Positions 45,851-54,785 of a DNA stretch of 64,000 nt are shown one piece after another. Source of the DNA: Mangrovibacterium diazotrophicum (GTDB taxonomy: Bacteria > Bacteroidota > Bacteroidia > Bacteroidales > Prolixibacteraceae); the NCBI RefSeq assembly GCF_003610535.1, contig NZ_RAPN01000001.1, forward strand, positions 434,001-498,000. The letters run 5' to 3'. How positions within the stretch are numbered: the stretch's first letter is position 1; every line of letters starts with the position of its first letter. Below the pieces are notes generated by a model. The model did not search any database. It saw only the letters and a list, made by a program, of their open reading frames with translations, and was not told where the DNA came from. The translations under genes were made by a program, and so were the position numbers.

Positions 45851-46527
45851 CAACAAAAGTAAACTGCGTGAGTGACATTTGTAATTCACAAATTAACCCA
45901 ATAGTAGTATATCTTTGTTATTCCTCCCGATATAACTATAAACAGATTTAGATGAATTTATTAAAATATTGATTTAATGATTGTTATAAATTAAAACATA
46001 CTTTAAATGACTGAAATTTGGCGCATTCAGGCAAATACAATAAACAACAGCTGCATATAAACGATATAAACAACTGATTTTAAGTATTTACTGACTGTAT
46101 TTAGAGAATATTTTATGCCCTGTTTGAGTTGTTTACGGAATTGAATAATCCACTCCCCGCTCCTATTTAGAATTGCAAAATTTTGATGAATTTGCTAAAA
46201 TCAATCCGTATACTTTTGTGAATCATGTTAAATTCACTGCACCAAATAACTATTTACATTTTAGAATTTAGAATTCTATACGGACATTTTGACTTATCCT
46301 TCTTTTATTGTGAGTGTAAATTCTGAATATCAACCTAGGAAATCTCGATTCCCTATTTCTTTGCAATCTTTGCGTAGTTCCGACCGAGAATCGAATTCCA
46401 TGAAAATCTCAGGCAGTTTATTTTCTCAAAAATGTACCATAAGTTATCTTAAAAGAACAAGTTACGTCACAATCAACGGACTATCTTAAAAAACGATTCC
46501 AGCGAAAATTCCAGAAAGTCAGCCAAA
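45851..46527. other. gene-free AT-rich intergenic stretch
   Basis: About 680 bp lie between the divergent XRE regulator and metallophosphoesterase genes. Two further TAnnTTTG-like boxes are visible on the plus strand (TATCTTTG near 45911 and TACTTTTG near 46211) with no gene close behind them, so an unrecognised small RNA is possible. A 66-codon frame at 46289-46489 was not accepted. Confidence 0.45.
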
Positions 46528-46562
46528 TTTGATGCTTTCACTCTCGTAGATTCTTATTTTTG
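46528..46562 (+). promoter_or_regulatory. probable promoter of the metallophosphoesterase gene
   Basis: TTTG (46528-46531) and TATTTTTG (46555-46562) are separated by 23 bases, at the long end of the accepted spacing. The ATG follows 27 bp later. Confidence 0.4.
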
Positions 46563-46589
46563 GTTAGTCATTCATCAATTCTTTAGTTT

Positions 46590-47813
46590 ATGCGTGGAAT
46601 TCCCGGATCTGCAGTGATTCTTTTTTTCGTTGCGATTTTAGTCGTCGAGCTATTCGCTTACCTTGGCATCATTCAATTGGTTTCCGGAAAAAGGCAGCGA
46701 CGATTTTTTTCAATCATCTATTGGGCTGTGACCATTTCCTTTTTAGGTATTTGGCTAACCGCTTTTCTAAATCCGGACAAGATTCGGGAAACGACTGACT
46801 ACTCCTTTTTTTATTTTGTCATCTCCATTACAATTCTCAATCTTGTCCCTAAAGGACTCAGCGCTGTCAGTGCTTTGATTTCATTTCCATTCCGGATGTT
46901 CCGAAAAAAAGTAATTGCAAATACGATCATGCTATCGGGACTATTGCTAAGTTTCGGATTGTTGCTGAGTATTGGTTACGGAATTAGCTTAGGAAAGGAA
47001 ACGCTGCAAACCAATCAAGTAGATTTACACTTTGACTCGCTTCCCGCAGAATTAGATGGTTTAAAACTTGTTCAGATTTCGGATTTTCACCTCGGTAGTT
47101 TTAGTAATGACGATTTCCTGGTAAAAACTTCGGAGGAGATCAACCGCTTACAACCTGATATTATTGTTTTTACAGGCGATATGGTGAACAATTACTACCA
47201 GGAAATGAACGGATTTGAGGAAGCCTTGCTCGCGATGAACGCACCCTATGGCAAATTTGCCATCTTTGGGAATCACGACTATGGCGACTATTCAAACTGG
47301 AAAATGCCGGAAGCAAAAGTCGCAAACCATGCCGAGATCATTCGAAAAATACGAGCTGCAGGTTTCGATCTCTTGCGGAACCAACATGCAAAAATAAACA
47401 TGCGCGATACCAGCTTGTACATGATTGGCGTGGAAAACTGGGGACACAAGCCTTTCCCTCAGTATGCTGAATTGGATACAGCGATGGAAAACGTTCCGCA
47501 AAATTCATTTCAAATCCTGTTAACCCACGATCCCGCACACTGGAAGGATGAGGTTATCCGGAAAACCAATATTCCGCTATCACTTTCCGGCCACACGCAC
47601 GGAGGACAACTAGGTGTAAAAATCGCAGGGATTACCTTCAGCCCGATGTATTTTGTGCAAACATTGTGGGCCGGATTGTACCACCACGAAAATCAATATT
47701 TGTACGTAAATCAAGGCTATGGTTGCGTCGGATTTCCGGGACGTATTGATATGAATCCGGAAATTACACTGTTAACGCTGCACTCAAATCGAGTCGAAAC
47801 TGATGGACAGTAA
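46590..47813 (+). CDS. membrane-anchored metallophosphoesterase
   Basis: A 407-residue protein. Four hydrophobic segments span about residues 8-28, 40-62, 68-90 and 108-132. The calcineurin-like phosphoesterase domain starts at about 145, with all metal-ligand motifs: ISDFHLG, FTGDMVNN, FGNHDYGD, LTHDPAHW and SGHTHGGQLG. The YkuE/YaeI-like group acts on phospholipid headgroups or nucleotides; the substrate here is not known. Its 3' end overlaps the convergent 956-residue gene by 30 bp. Confidence 0.9.
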   Translation: MRGIPGSAVILFFVAILVVELFAYLGIIQLVSGKRQRRFFSIIYWAVTISFLGIWLTAFLNPDKIRETTDYSFFYFVISITILNLVPKGLSAVSALISFPFRMFRKKVIANTIMLSGLLLSFGLLLSIGYGISLGKETLQTNQVDLHFDSLPAELDGLKLVQISDFHLGSFSNDDFLVKTSEEINRLQPDIIVFTGDMVNNYYQEMNGFEEALLAMNAPYGKFAIFGNHDYGDYSNWKMPEAKVANHAEIIRKIRAAGFDLLRNQHAKINMRDTSLYMIGVENWGHKPFPQYAELDTAMENVPQNSFQILLTHDPAHWKDEVIRKTNIPLSLSGHTHGGQLGVKIAGITFSPMYFVQTLWAGLYHHENQYLYVNQGYGCVGFPGRIDMNPEITLLTLHSNRVETDGQ

Positions 47814-50654
47814 AAATTCGAAGCGGAATTCTTTAAAGTCAGTCAAGTACATCGACCGGAGACCAAGTGATACCGGAGCTGGCAATCGCAAAAAATGTCC
47901 GTCAGCTGTTATTTCAGTTCCAATCGAAGTCAGGTATTTTTTGTAGATGCTGTAAATCGATCCGTCATCGTTGTAATTGTTCCCTTCCAGGCTTGAAAAA
48001 TCGTAGAACAAGTCAGCCCTAAGTCTTTTAAAGTAATAGAGTTTGCCCACGCTTAAGTCCGGGTACCACAAAGGCATGTAGTAATCGGCCGCAAATGTGT
48101 ATAGATGTGTGTTACTGATCTTTTGAATACCCCGGGGAAACCGCACAACATCAGAGAATGAAATATCGAAGTTTGTTTCCTTCAACTGATAGCCATTATA
48201 AATGCGAATACCCTGATTTCTGAACAATCCGGGAAAATACAAATAGCTTTGTGCCGCTTTTAAAGTTCCGATTTTAGTTCCTTTGCCGGGACTGTGTTTC
48301 AACGCAAAATCCACGACCTGCCCAAAACGGGGAACCAAATCCAATTCAGCACTTCGCAAAACGTTTTGGAAATACAGACGATACTCCAACGAATTGTAGA
48401 ATCCACTGTAAAACTGATCCGGTGTAGATTCATCATGCGAGATCCGGGTGTACGAATACTGAACCGACGGCTGAATTAATTGTGAATATTTGCCTTGGCG
48501 AAAACTCAACGGAACACGTGTTCCCAACTCATAACTTAGTTCGTTCCACGAGAACGGTACCAAAGTCGTATCCCCTTTTTGTTGAATGAGCCGATATTGA
48601 GATTTGCGTTTCCCGTAATTTATTTCGCCACTCAACACCGGGAACAGGCCGGTGTACTCAAAATTGGCTTTAACCTTACCGGCACGCTCAGTCATATCAT
48701 AGTCGTAACCAATATTGGCAGTGGCCGTTCCCAACTTGTTTTGAGAAAACAAAGAAACTCCCGGGCGAACTTCATAGTCGTTTACGTTGATGTATGCCGG
48801 CGCCCAACTGTGAAAGTTGAAAAGATGTTCGAACTTCCGGTAAGGTACAGATTGATAAGAGGCCAGTTTAGAATCGGACAAATCGGGTTTGCCGGATTCC
48901 TGGTTAGCCAGTGCATCAGCCAATGAGTTGGAGATTGACCTCTTTTGTCCGCCAGGTTTGTTCAGAAAATCAGACTTATTTAACTCAGCCAATCGGTAAC
49001 CGTCGGCCGAATAATCGCTGAAAACAAGGGTCGTTCCATCGAAATTACCATAGTCCGCACCAAAAGCCACACTCGTCAATTGCGTCACCGAATGATCGCC
49101 AAGGTCGAACTGATAAATATTATCGATTCCAGACTCTGCTGAAGTGTAATACAATTTACTGCCATTACAAGTCAAATTGCGGATATCGTAAAAAGCCGGC
49201 TCAGTCAATTTTTCAAACGACGAATCGCTTAAATTCAGTTTGCCAATGTACTTGCCTTTTGCGTTGAGACCAATAAAATAAAGCTCTTCGCCATCCTCGC
49301 TCCAACACGGACTCATCAAAAAATCGTTATTGGCTGTTTGAAATTTGTGAACCTGATGACTGTCATCCAGATCATTAATCGACAACAAATATTGATTCCG
49401 GTTGTCAACCGAAACAGCGACAAACGATGAATTGTCGGGAGAAATAACCGGGCTAAACAAATTGGTTTCCGATTTGAATTCACGCTTCTCACCTGTTTTC
49501 AAATCAAACACCACCACGACTGCATAATCGGCATGCGTCCAACGAATATCCGGCCTCCGTTCCGACCAGATCAATGTTGTTCCTTTTGCTGAAAATGATT
49601 CGGACAAAATTGTGCCGGGAGTGTAGAGTATTTGTTCGGTACCATTATCCACTGTGACAATCCGACCAATATCTGTTCGGCTCTGCTTGTACGCAACTAC
49701 CTGACCATTGTCCAGTTTCGTCGTGTAGGAATAACTATTGTACTCACCATTGTCAATCGTGAGCGGATGGTGCTTCGTCAATTTCAGAGTATCTAACTCA
49801 TTCTGCCAATTGGTTTTATAATCAGAGAAGAGTTCTTTGTAAAGTTGTTCTTTGTTTTTGCCGGTTTCCTTTTTCAAGACAGCGTTTACCGGATTAATTG
49901 AATACGGTCTATTGGCAACCCGGTTCAGAACATCCGACCAAATTTCAGAACCGTACTTTTCGCGAACACCGCCCGCGAACCACCAGCCAAATTTGTAGCG
50001 GTCGGGCACATAATCGTTGTACGATCCAAGGCTGGCTTTGTCGTACGAAAATTTTCCTTTCTGGAGCACTTGCGCTTTGTTCTCCATCAGAAAACTTGGG
50101 TTTCGCCCTCGCCCGGTTTCCGTCAAAGCAGTCTCAGTCATCACTGCATCTCCTTCCATAAACCAAAGCGGCACATACACTCCAACGACAGCAGCGGCGG
50201 CCTGTTCGCCGAAAATCACCTTCAGAATTGCAGGCATCTCCTGCTGTATTTTGTCCATCTGCACCACATGCCGAAACTCGTGAATCGCCAGCTGCTCCAA
50301 CCAATCCTGCGCATAAATTCGTTGATGGGGTGTTGCGTACAATTCCATTCGTTTGGGCGACCAGGCAACCATCCCGTTCGAGTAAACCGTTTGCGTATGA
50401 AGAATCACCGAAATTTTGCGCGGTGGTGTTCCCAGGCTTTTGTAGCCAAATTCATAAACCTTATCAAAAATCCCGGCCAGCTCTTCTGCCTTATTTTCAT
50501 ATTCCTCCGGAAAAATGATTTGAAAATTAGGTGTGACAATTTGCCGCCACTTGATACTTCCCGGATCCGAGCCCGTTGAAAAGTACTGTGCAGCTGCCGA
50601 AAACCATAAACCGACAGACAAAAAAAGAATTAACGAGATTTTATTTTTAATCAT
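47784..50654 (-). CDS. gluzincin-type protease domain fused to beta-propeller and C-terminal beta-rich region
   Basis: A 956-residue exported protein with a signal peptide (MIKNKISLILFLSVGLWFSA). Residues about 35-250 form a peptidase-MA-like domain with the zinc motif HEFRH at 125-129 and the likely third ligand E167 in WFMEGDAVMTE. Residues about 300-590 contain WD40/TolB-like propeller repeats (FSPVISPDNSSFVAVSVDN, CWSEDGEELYFIG). The last 330 residues are rich in alternating aromatic strands and end in FRFEFLLSISFDSI, which looks like an outer-membrane barrel. It is probably a surface-anchored peptidase or cell-wall processing protein. The substrate is unknown. Confidence 0.8.
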   Translation of the reverse strand: MIKNKISLILFLSVGLWFSAAAQYFSTGSDPGSIKWRQIVTPNFQIIFPEEYENKAEELAGIFDKVYEFGYKSLGTPPRKISVILHTQTVYSNGMVAWSPKRMELYATPHQRIYAQDWLEQLAIHEFRHVVQMDKIQQEMPAILKVIFGEQAAAAVVGVYVPLWFMEGDAVMTETALTETGRGRNPSFLMENKAQVLQKGKFSYDKASLGSYNDYVPDRYKFGWWFAGGVREKYGSEIWSDVLNRVANRPYSINPVNAVLKKETGKNKEQLYKELFSDYKTNWQNELDTLKLTKHHPLTIDNGEYNSYSYTTKLDNGQVVAYKQSRTDIGRIVTVDNGTEQILYTPGTILSESFSAKGTTLIWSERRPDIRWTHADYAVVVVFDLKTGEKREFKSETNLFSPVISPDNSSFVAVSVDNRNQYLLSINDLDDSHQVHKFQTANNDFLMSPCWSEDGEELYFIGLNAKGKYIGKLNLSDSSFEKLTEPAFYDIRNLTCNGSKLYYTSAESGIDNIYQFDLGDHSVTQLTSVAFGADYGNFDGTTLVFSDYSADGYRLAELNKSDFLNKPGGQKRSISNSLADALANQESGKPDLSDSKLASYQSVPYRKFEHLFNFHSWAPAYINVNDYEVRPGVSLFSQNKLGTATANIGYDYDMTERAGKVKANFEYTGLFPVLSGEINYGKRKSQYRLIQQKGDTTLVPFSWNELSYELGTRVPLSFRQGKYSQLIQPSVQYSYTRISHDESTPDQFYSGFYNSLEYRLYFQNVLRSAELDLVPRFGQVVDFALKHSPGKGTKIGTLKAAQSYLYFPGLFRNQGIRIYNGYQLKETNFDISFSDVVRFPRGIQKISNTHLYTFAADYYMPLWYPDLSVGKLYYFKRLRADLFYDFSSLEGNNYNDDGSIYSIYKKYLTSIGTEITADGHFLRLPAPVSLGLRSMYLTDFKEFRFEFLLSISFDSI

Positions 50655-50684
50655 GGCCAGTCGTTGCTTGAATGAAGCTTGAAA

Positions 50685-50716
50685 ATAAAAAAAAGACCGG
50701 GATTCGAGGCCCGGTC
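50685..50716 (-). terminator. terminator of the membrane protein gene at 50740
   Basis: GACCGGG and CCCGGTC form a perfect 7-bp stem over an 8-base loop. A run of A on the plus strand beyond the stem gives a T-run on the minus strand. It lies 24 bp after the stop. Confidence 0.8.
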
Positions 50717-50739
50717 CGCTATTAATAATTTTATTTTCA

Positions 50740-51414
50740 CTAATAATCTATCGTTCCGTTTTCCTGGTTCAGTGCCGCTTGATACAAACTGGCAAAAGAA
50801 CTGTGTATCCAAATGAGTGCCGGAAAGATGCCGATGATGAAGCAGATTAACCCACCAATGGCAATAAAAAACGATGCAATGGCCATGAAAAAGATGGTCC
50901 AGCCTTTCCCTCGTGTAAGTTTCCAGCTGCGTTCTACCGCCTGCACGCCATCTAATTTTTCGTCCATTACCAGGTACGGGACAAACGCCAACCGGCAAGC
51001 AACAATAATTCCGGGAATAATCAGGAACAGGATGCCTACAAATATCAGTACCATGTGTAAAAGATTGGCAAGAATGATATTCAAATAATTCCGGAATCCG
51101 TCGAAGAGCTTTTTAAGGTCAACTTCCTTGTCGCGAACGGCATCCAGGTAAATCATTTTCGATCCGTAGGTTATTACTGGCAAGACGAGGAATGCATATG
51201 CCACGCCCACAAAAACGAAGAAAAGAACGAAAGGCAGCAAATGCCAGTTCATGTCGTCCGATGAATATTTCACGCCGCCGCTCGGTCCATTGAAAATACC
51301 AACAATGATAACCACGAGCAACAAATACAGGAAATATTTCTTCATGACGTCCCAACCATTACTCAAGCTTCCGCCGAAGGTTGGTGTTAAACGACTGTAA
51401 TTGATGAGTTCCAT
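50740..51414 (-). CDS. multi-pass membrane protein of unknown function
   Basis: A 224-residue protein with five or six hydrophobic segments (about 25-45, 60-80, 115-140 and 170-200 are the clearest). The pattern (AVERSWKLTRGKGWTIFFMA, then GRP-poor loops and IPGIIVACRLAFVPYLVMDE) is like the membrane domains of the DUF975/glycerophosphodiesterase-associated type found across Bacteroidota. It is transcribed away from the LuxR-type gene, with candidate operators in the 211 bp between them. The function is unknown. Confidence 0.75.
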   Translation of the reverse strand: MELINYSRLTPTFGGSLSNGWDVMKKYFLYLLLVVIIVGIFNGPSGGVKYSSDDMNWHLLPFVLFFVFVGVAYAFLVLPVITYGSKMIYLDAVRDKEVDLKKLFDGFRNYLNIILANLLHMVLIFVGILFLIIPGIIVACRLAFVPYLVMDEKLDGVQAVERSWKLTRGKGWTIFFMAIASFFIAIGGLICFIIGIFPALIWIHSSFASLYQAALNQENGTIDY

Positions 51415-51471
51415 TTTGATTCGGTTTTGAAATTCAATTCAAACTTATCACATCACCGTGAATTCTTTTAG

Positions 51472-51509
51472 CTACTTAAGTAGTGATTTGATCTGAGCAA
51501 CTTAAGTAG
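51472..51509. promoter_or_regulatory. tandem palindromic operator-like sites
   Basis: The perfect 12-bp palindrome CTACTTAAGTAG (51472-51483) is followed 26 bp later by CAACTTAAGTAG (51498-51509), one base different. Both lie in the divergent gap between the membrane protein gene and the LuxR-type regulator gene. They are likely binding sites for a dimeric regulator, perhaps the LuxR-type protein itself. Confidence 0.6.
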
Positions 51510-51625
51510 GACTAAACGGGTCGAAAATCAATCGAAATTACGACTTTGGTAGGGTCAGCCTGAGCGATCTTTTTCATACTTTTAAACTTCATTACACTCG
51601 ATAACTAACTTTAAAACCCGTTGAT

Positions 51626-52555
51626 GTGGAATTTGTACTTTACGTTGTGCTTCTTTTTCTGACACTTGGACTTTCCGCTTTAGGGATCATCACGTCGTAC
51701 CGTCTCAAAAAAAGCCCACAACTCACTTTCGCATCATCCTTATTCTACTGGAGCTTCTTCATGGTCTCCTTTGGTTACTACGGAATTTGGGGAATGGTTT
51801 TCTTCAAGTATTTGGTAACTCCTCCGATTGTCATATCCGACTTTGCCCGAAATCTGATTAGCGTTTTGCCTGCTTTCGGTTCTCCCTTGTTGCTCGTTTC
51901 CTGGTTTTTGTTGATTCGTTTCTCCTTCGAATACACCAAACGAAATTTTCCACGATTGCTGACCGTTCTCTATTTTGCGATTTCAGTTCCATTGCTAGCT
52001 GTCTTTCTCTACCTGATCAAAATAAAACTTCCGGTTCAGGACTTTAACATCAACAAAATGTATCAAGTTGTACTTTTCATGCACTTAGCAGTCGTACTGG
52101 CGGTCACAGTTCTGCTGATTTCTCGGTCAGTTTCAAAGGAAAGTCAACTCTCTCCTATTTTATTATCGATCAGCATCTTGATGCCTGCGATTTTATTAAT
52201 CGCGTTTTACGAATCCCAATCTTCGCATTGGCTTTGTGCCCAGATTTTTATCTTTTGCTATTTTTTAACTCCGGCTTTTCTGCCATCAATTATATATTTC
52301 AAAATTGGTGACTTTCAGCTCCGAAAAGAGACCAATAATAGCTTCGATGACTTTTGCAGACACTTTGAAATCTCCAAACGCGAAGCCGAGATCATTGAAC
52401 AGATCTGCAAAGGAAAACCCAACAAGGAAATTGCAGATTCCTTATTCATCACCCTTCAGACAGTGAAAGACCATGCCTCGCGGATCTATCTGAAAACAGG
52501 AGTTGCTAACCGGGTTCAACTAACAAACCTGGTTCGAAGTTCACTAAAATCTTAG
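51626..52555 (+). CDS. membrane-bound LuxR-type transcriptional regulator
   Basis: A 309-residue protein starting at a GTG (51626); an ATG two bases earlier is in another frame. Residues 1-235 contain about seven hydrophobic segments (for example LYVVLLFLTLGLSALGII near the start), so the N-terminal part is a membrane sensor. Residues about 240-309 form a LuxR-type HTH (ISKREAEIIEQICKGKPNKE, then IADSLFITLQTVKDHASRIY). It may regulate the divergent membrane protein gene and itself through the palindromes upstream. Regulators with this 7TM-LuxR layout occur in Bacteroidota, but I know no studied homologue. Confidence 0.85.
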   Translation: MEFVLYVVLLFLTLGLSALGIITSYRLKKSPQLTFASSLFYWSFFMVSFGYYGIWGMVFFKYLVTPPIVISDFARNLISVLPAFGSPLLLVSWFLLIRFSFEYTKRNFPRLLTVLYFAISVPLLAVFLYLIKIKLPVQDFNINKMYQVVLFMHLAVVLAVTVLLISRSVSKESQLSPILLSISILMPAILLIAFYESQSSHWLCAQIFIFCYFLTPAFLPSIIYFKIGDFQLRKETNNSFDDFCRHFEISKREAEIIEQICKGKPNKEIADSLFITLQTVKDHASRIYLKTGVANRVQLTNLVRSSLKS

Positions 52556-52656
52556 TCTCAACTTCGCCAAAGATCGCCTTGAATGCTTGAGTTTACCGGA
52601 AGTATGCTAAATTTGACTAGCAACTTCGGCTATACTAATTCAATTATCAAAAGCAG

Positions 52657-54723
52657 TTGAAAATATTCTTCGAACAAACGAATTATCTCCTTTTTCTTTT
52701 GCCAGCACTCGTCCTGGCGGGTGTCGTCGTATTCATAACTTACAAGTCGAAATCGCAAGCTGAGTTTTACTCAAAACCCCAAATCATTCTACTAAGCAGC
52801 CTGCGCTTCCTGTCGGTATTCTTTCTGATTTTATTACTCCTTGCACCTGTAGTTCAGTGGTACCAGTATCATCGTTTGGAACCAACTATAATTGTCGCAA
52901 TTGACAATTCCAGCTCGATGAAAAACTCCGCCCAGGAAAGCGAAGGGCTCGTCAACAAAGCGAAGCAAGAGCTAAAAGGAGTGAAAACTGACTTTTGGAT
53001 TTTTGGTGAAAAAGCAAATAAAGAACCGAATATTTCGTTTTTGGATGCCCGATCGAATTACAGTGACTTGTTCGGGGAAGTCGAAAATAGCTACCTGCCC
53101 TCGAGTGTTTCGTCCATGATTTTGATCGGCGACGGAATTTTCAACACGGGCACCGACCCTGTGTTTTCAAGCCAAAATATCAATTTCCCAATTTATACAG
53201 TCGGCGTCGGCGATACAACCAAACAAGTTGACGCGGCAATTCTCAAGGTCGTGTCCAATCCAACTGCATTCCTCGATGACTTGTTTCCGGTCGAAATCAA
53301 TCTGTCTTTCCAACAGCTCGCCGGAAAGGATTCAAAACTAACTATTTGGCAAGATCGCCAACTGGTTTATGAAACGAATTTGACGATCCGAAACAACGAC
53401 TTCTTTCAACAGCAGCTGGTTCACCTGAAAGCAGAGAAAAGCGGAATCGTCAACTACAGGATTGAAACAACTTTGTTTGACTCAGAAAAGAACGCCACCA
53501 ACAATTCTTATGAATTCTCGATCCGAGTGCTCGATCAAAAACAAAAAGTCTTGATTTTGGAACATGGGGCACATCCGGATATTGCGGCAATAACAAGGGT
53601 ACTAGATCCACAGGTTAATATTGAATACGATCTCAGAAACGATGCTTCAGGAGATTTCAATCTTTCAAAATACAACCTAGTCATCATGCACCAATTGCCG
53701 GATGCCAATAGCGCGAATAGCCCGATATTACAGCAATTATTGAATTCCAGACTTCCTATTTTATGGATTTTTGGTACCGAAACAAGCATTGATCGCCTGA
53801 ATAGTTTGCAACTTGGATTCACGTTCGAAAACCCGCGAGGCTACGAATATGGCACAGGTTCTGTCAATCCGCAGTTTAACTTCTTTCAGACAAACGAACT
53901 TCAGGTTAACCAAATGAAAACCTGGCCGCCGCTTTATGTGCCATTTGCAGATGTGACTTTGTCCGGCGACTGGCAGACGCTCGCATTCCAAACAATTCAG
54001 CAGGTCGATATGCAGAGGCCCTTGATTAGTTTGGGACGGTACAGTGGCGTGAAAACAGGACTCATTGCCGGTGAGGGTATTTGGCGCTGGCGAATCAATG
54101 ATCTAGCACAAAACCAATCATCCGCCATTTTCGATGATCTGTTCTTGAAAATCATCAATTACCTGATTCTAAAACCTAACGAAGATAACTTCAACCTCTT
54201 TTATCAAACTAATTATATGGAGGATCAGGACGTAACGCTGGAAGCAGAGTTGTTGAATGAAAGTTTCGAGCCGGTGACTGATCCGGAAGTTTCGATTCAA
54301 ATCAAAGCGGAATCCGGCTTGACTTATGATTATGTGTTCGACAAGGCCGATAATCATTATGAGTTGAATACCGGCAATTTACCCGTTGGCACCTATTCTT
54401 TCCAGGCGGCAACTCAGCTTGGCGATCGCAAATTTACTGAAGAAGGCTCGTTCCGGATTGATAAATTGCAGTTGGAACAGCTTAATTTACAGGCTGATTT
54501 CAATTTACTCTACCAGATCGCAGCCAATACTGGTGGTGAATTTATTCGGCCTGAGAAGTTCGAAGAACTACTAAAGCTATTGAAACGGCAATCCGAGTTA
54601 AACGAGAATAGAGTGAAGCAACTTGTTTTCAAAGAGTTTATCGCAATGAAATGGCTTGCATTTTTGATTCTATTTTTAGTAAGTGTGGAATGGTTTTTGA
54701 GAAAATTTTGGGGTTCCTACTAA
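52657..54723 (+). CDS. membrane VWA-type protein (BatA/BatB-like)
   Basis: A 688-residue protein starting at a TTG (52657); no ATG exists before residue 88. Two transmembrane segments are at about 9-28 and 47-66, and a third at about 662-680. Between them, residues about 75-240 form a von Willebrand A-like domain with an intact MIDAS DxSxS at 83-87 (DNSSS). The middle region (285-500) contains a Rossmann-like or glutamine-amidotransferase-like fold (VLILEHGAHPDIAAITRVLD). Beta-sandwich sequence follows up to about 640. This is the architecture of large Bacteroidota VWA membrane proteins, which probably present a metal-dependent adhesion site in the periplasm. No Bat operon partners are adjacent. 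Confidence 0.75.
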   Translation: MKIFFEQTNYLLFLLPALVLAGVVVFITYKSKSQAEFYSKPQIILLSSLRFLSVFFLILLLLAPVVQWYQYHRLEPTIIVAIDNSSSMKNSAQESEGLVNKAKQELKGVKTDFWIFGEKANKEPNISFLDARSNYSDLFGEVENSYLPSSVSSMILIGDGIFNTGTDPVFSSQNINFPIYTVGVGDTTKQVDAAILKVVSNPTAFLDDLFPVEINLSFQQLAGKDSKLTIWQDRQLVYETNLTIRNNDFFQQQLVHLKAEKSGIVNYRIETTLFDSEKNATNNSYEFSIRVLDQKQKVLILEHGAHPDIAAITRVLDPQVNIEYDLRNDASGDFNLSKYNLVIMHQLPDANSANSPILQQLLNSRLPILWIFGTETSIDRLNSLQLGFTFENPRGYEYGTGSVNPQFNFFQTNELQVNQMKTWPPLYVPFADVTLSGDWQTLAFQTIQQVDMQRPLISLGRYSGVKTGLIAGEGIWRWRINDLAQNQSSAIFDDLFLKIINYLILKPNEDNFNLFYQTNYMEDQDVTLEAELLNESFEPVTDPEVSIQIKAESGLTYDYVFDKADNHYELNTGNLPVGTYSFQAATQLGDRKFTEEGSFRIDKLQLEQLNLQADFNLLYQIAANTGGEFIRPEKFEELLKLLKRQSELNENRVKQLVFKEFIAMKWLAFLILFLVSVEWFLRKFWGSY

Positions 54724-54785
54724 CGATCACAGAAAGATTTTTTTAACTTTCAAAGTTTTCTGTTTCCGAATCAATATATAGATTT

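Noticed and set aside
46289-46489. 66-codon plus-strand frame in the 45.8-46.6 kb gap
   Set aside because: Ser- and Arg-rich, no signal peptide or motif, and no promoter box at suitable distance.
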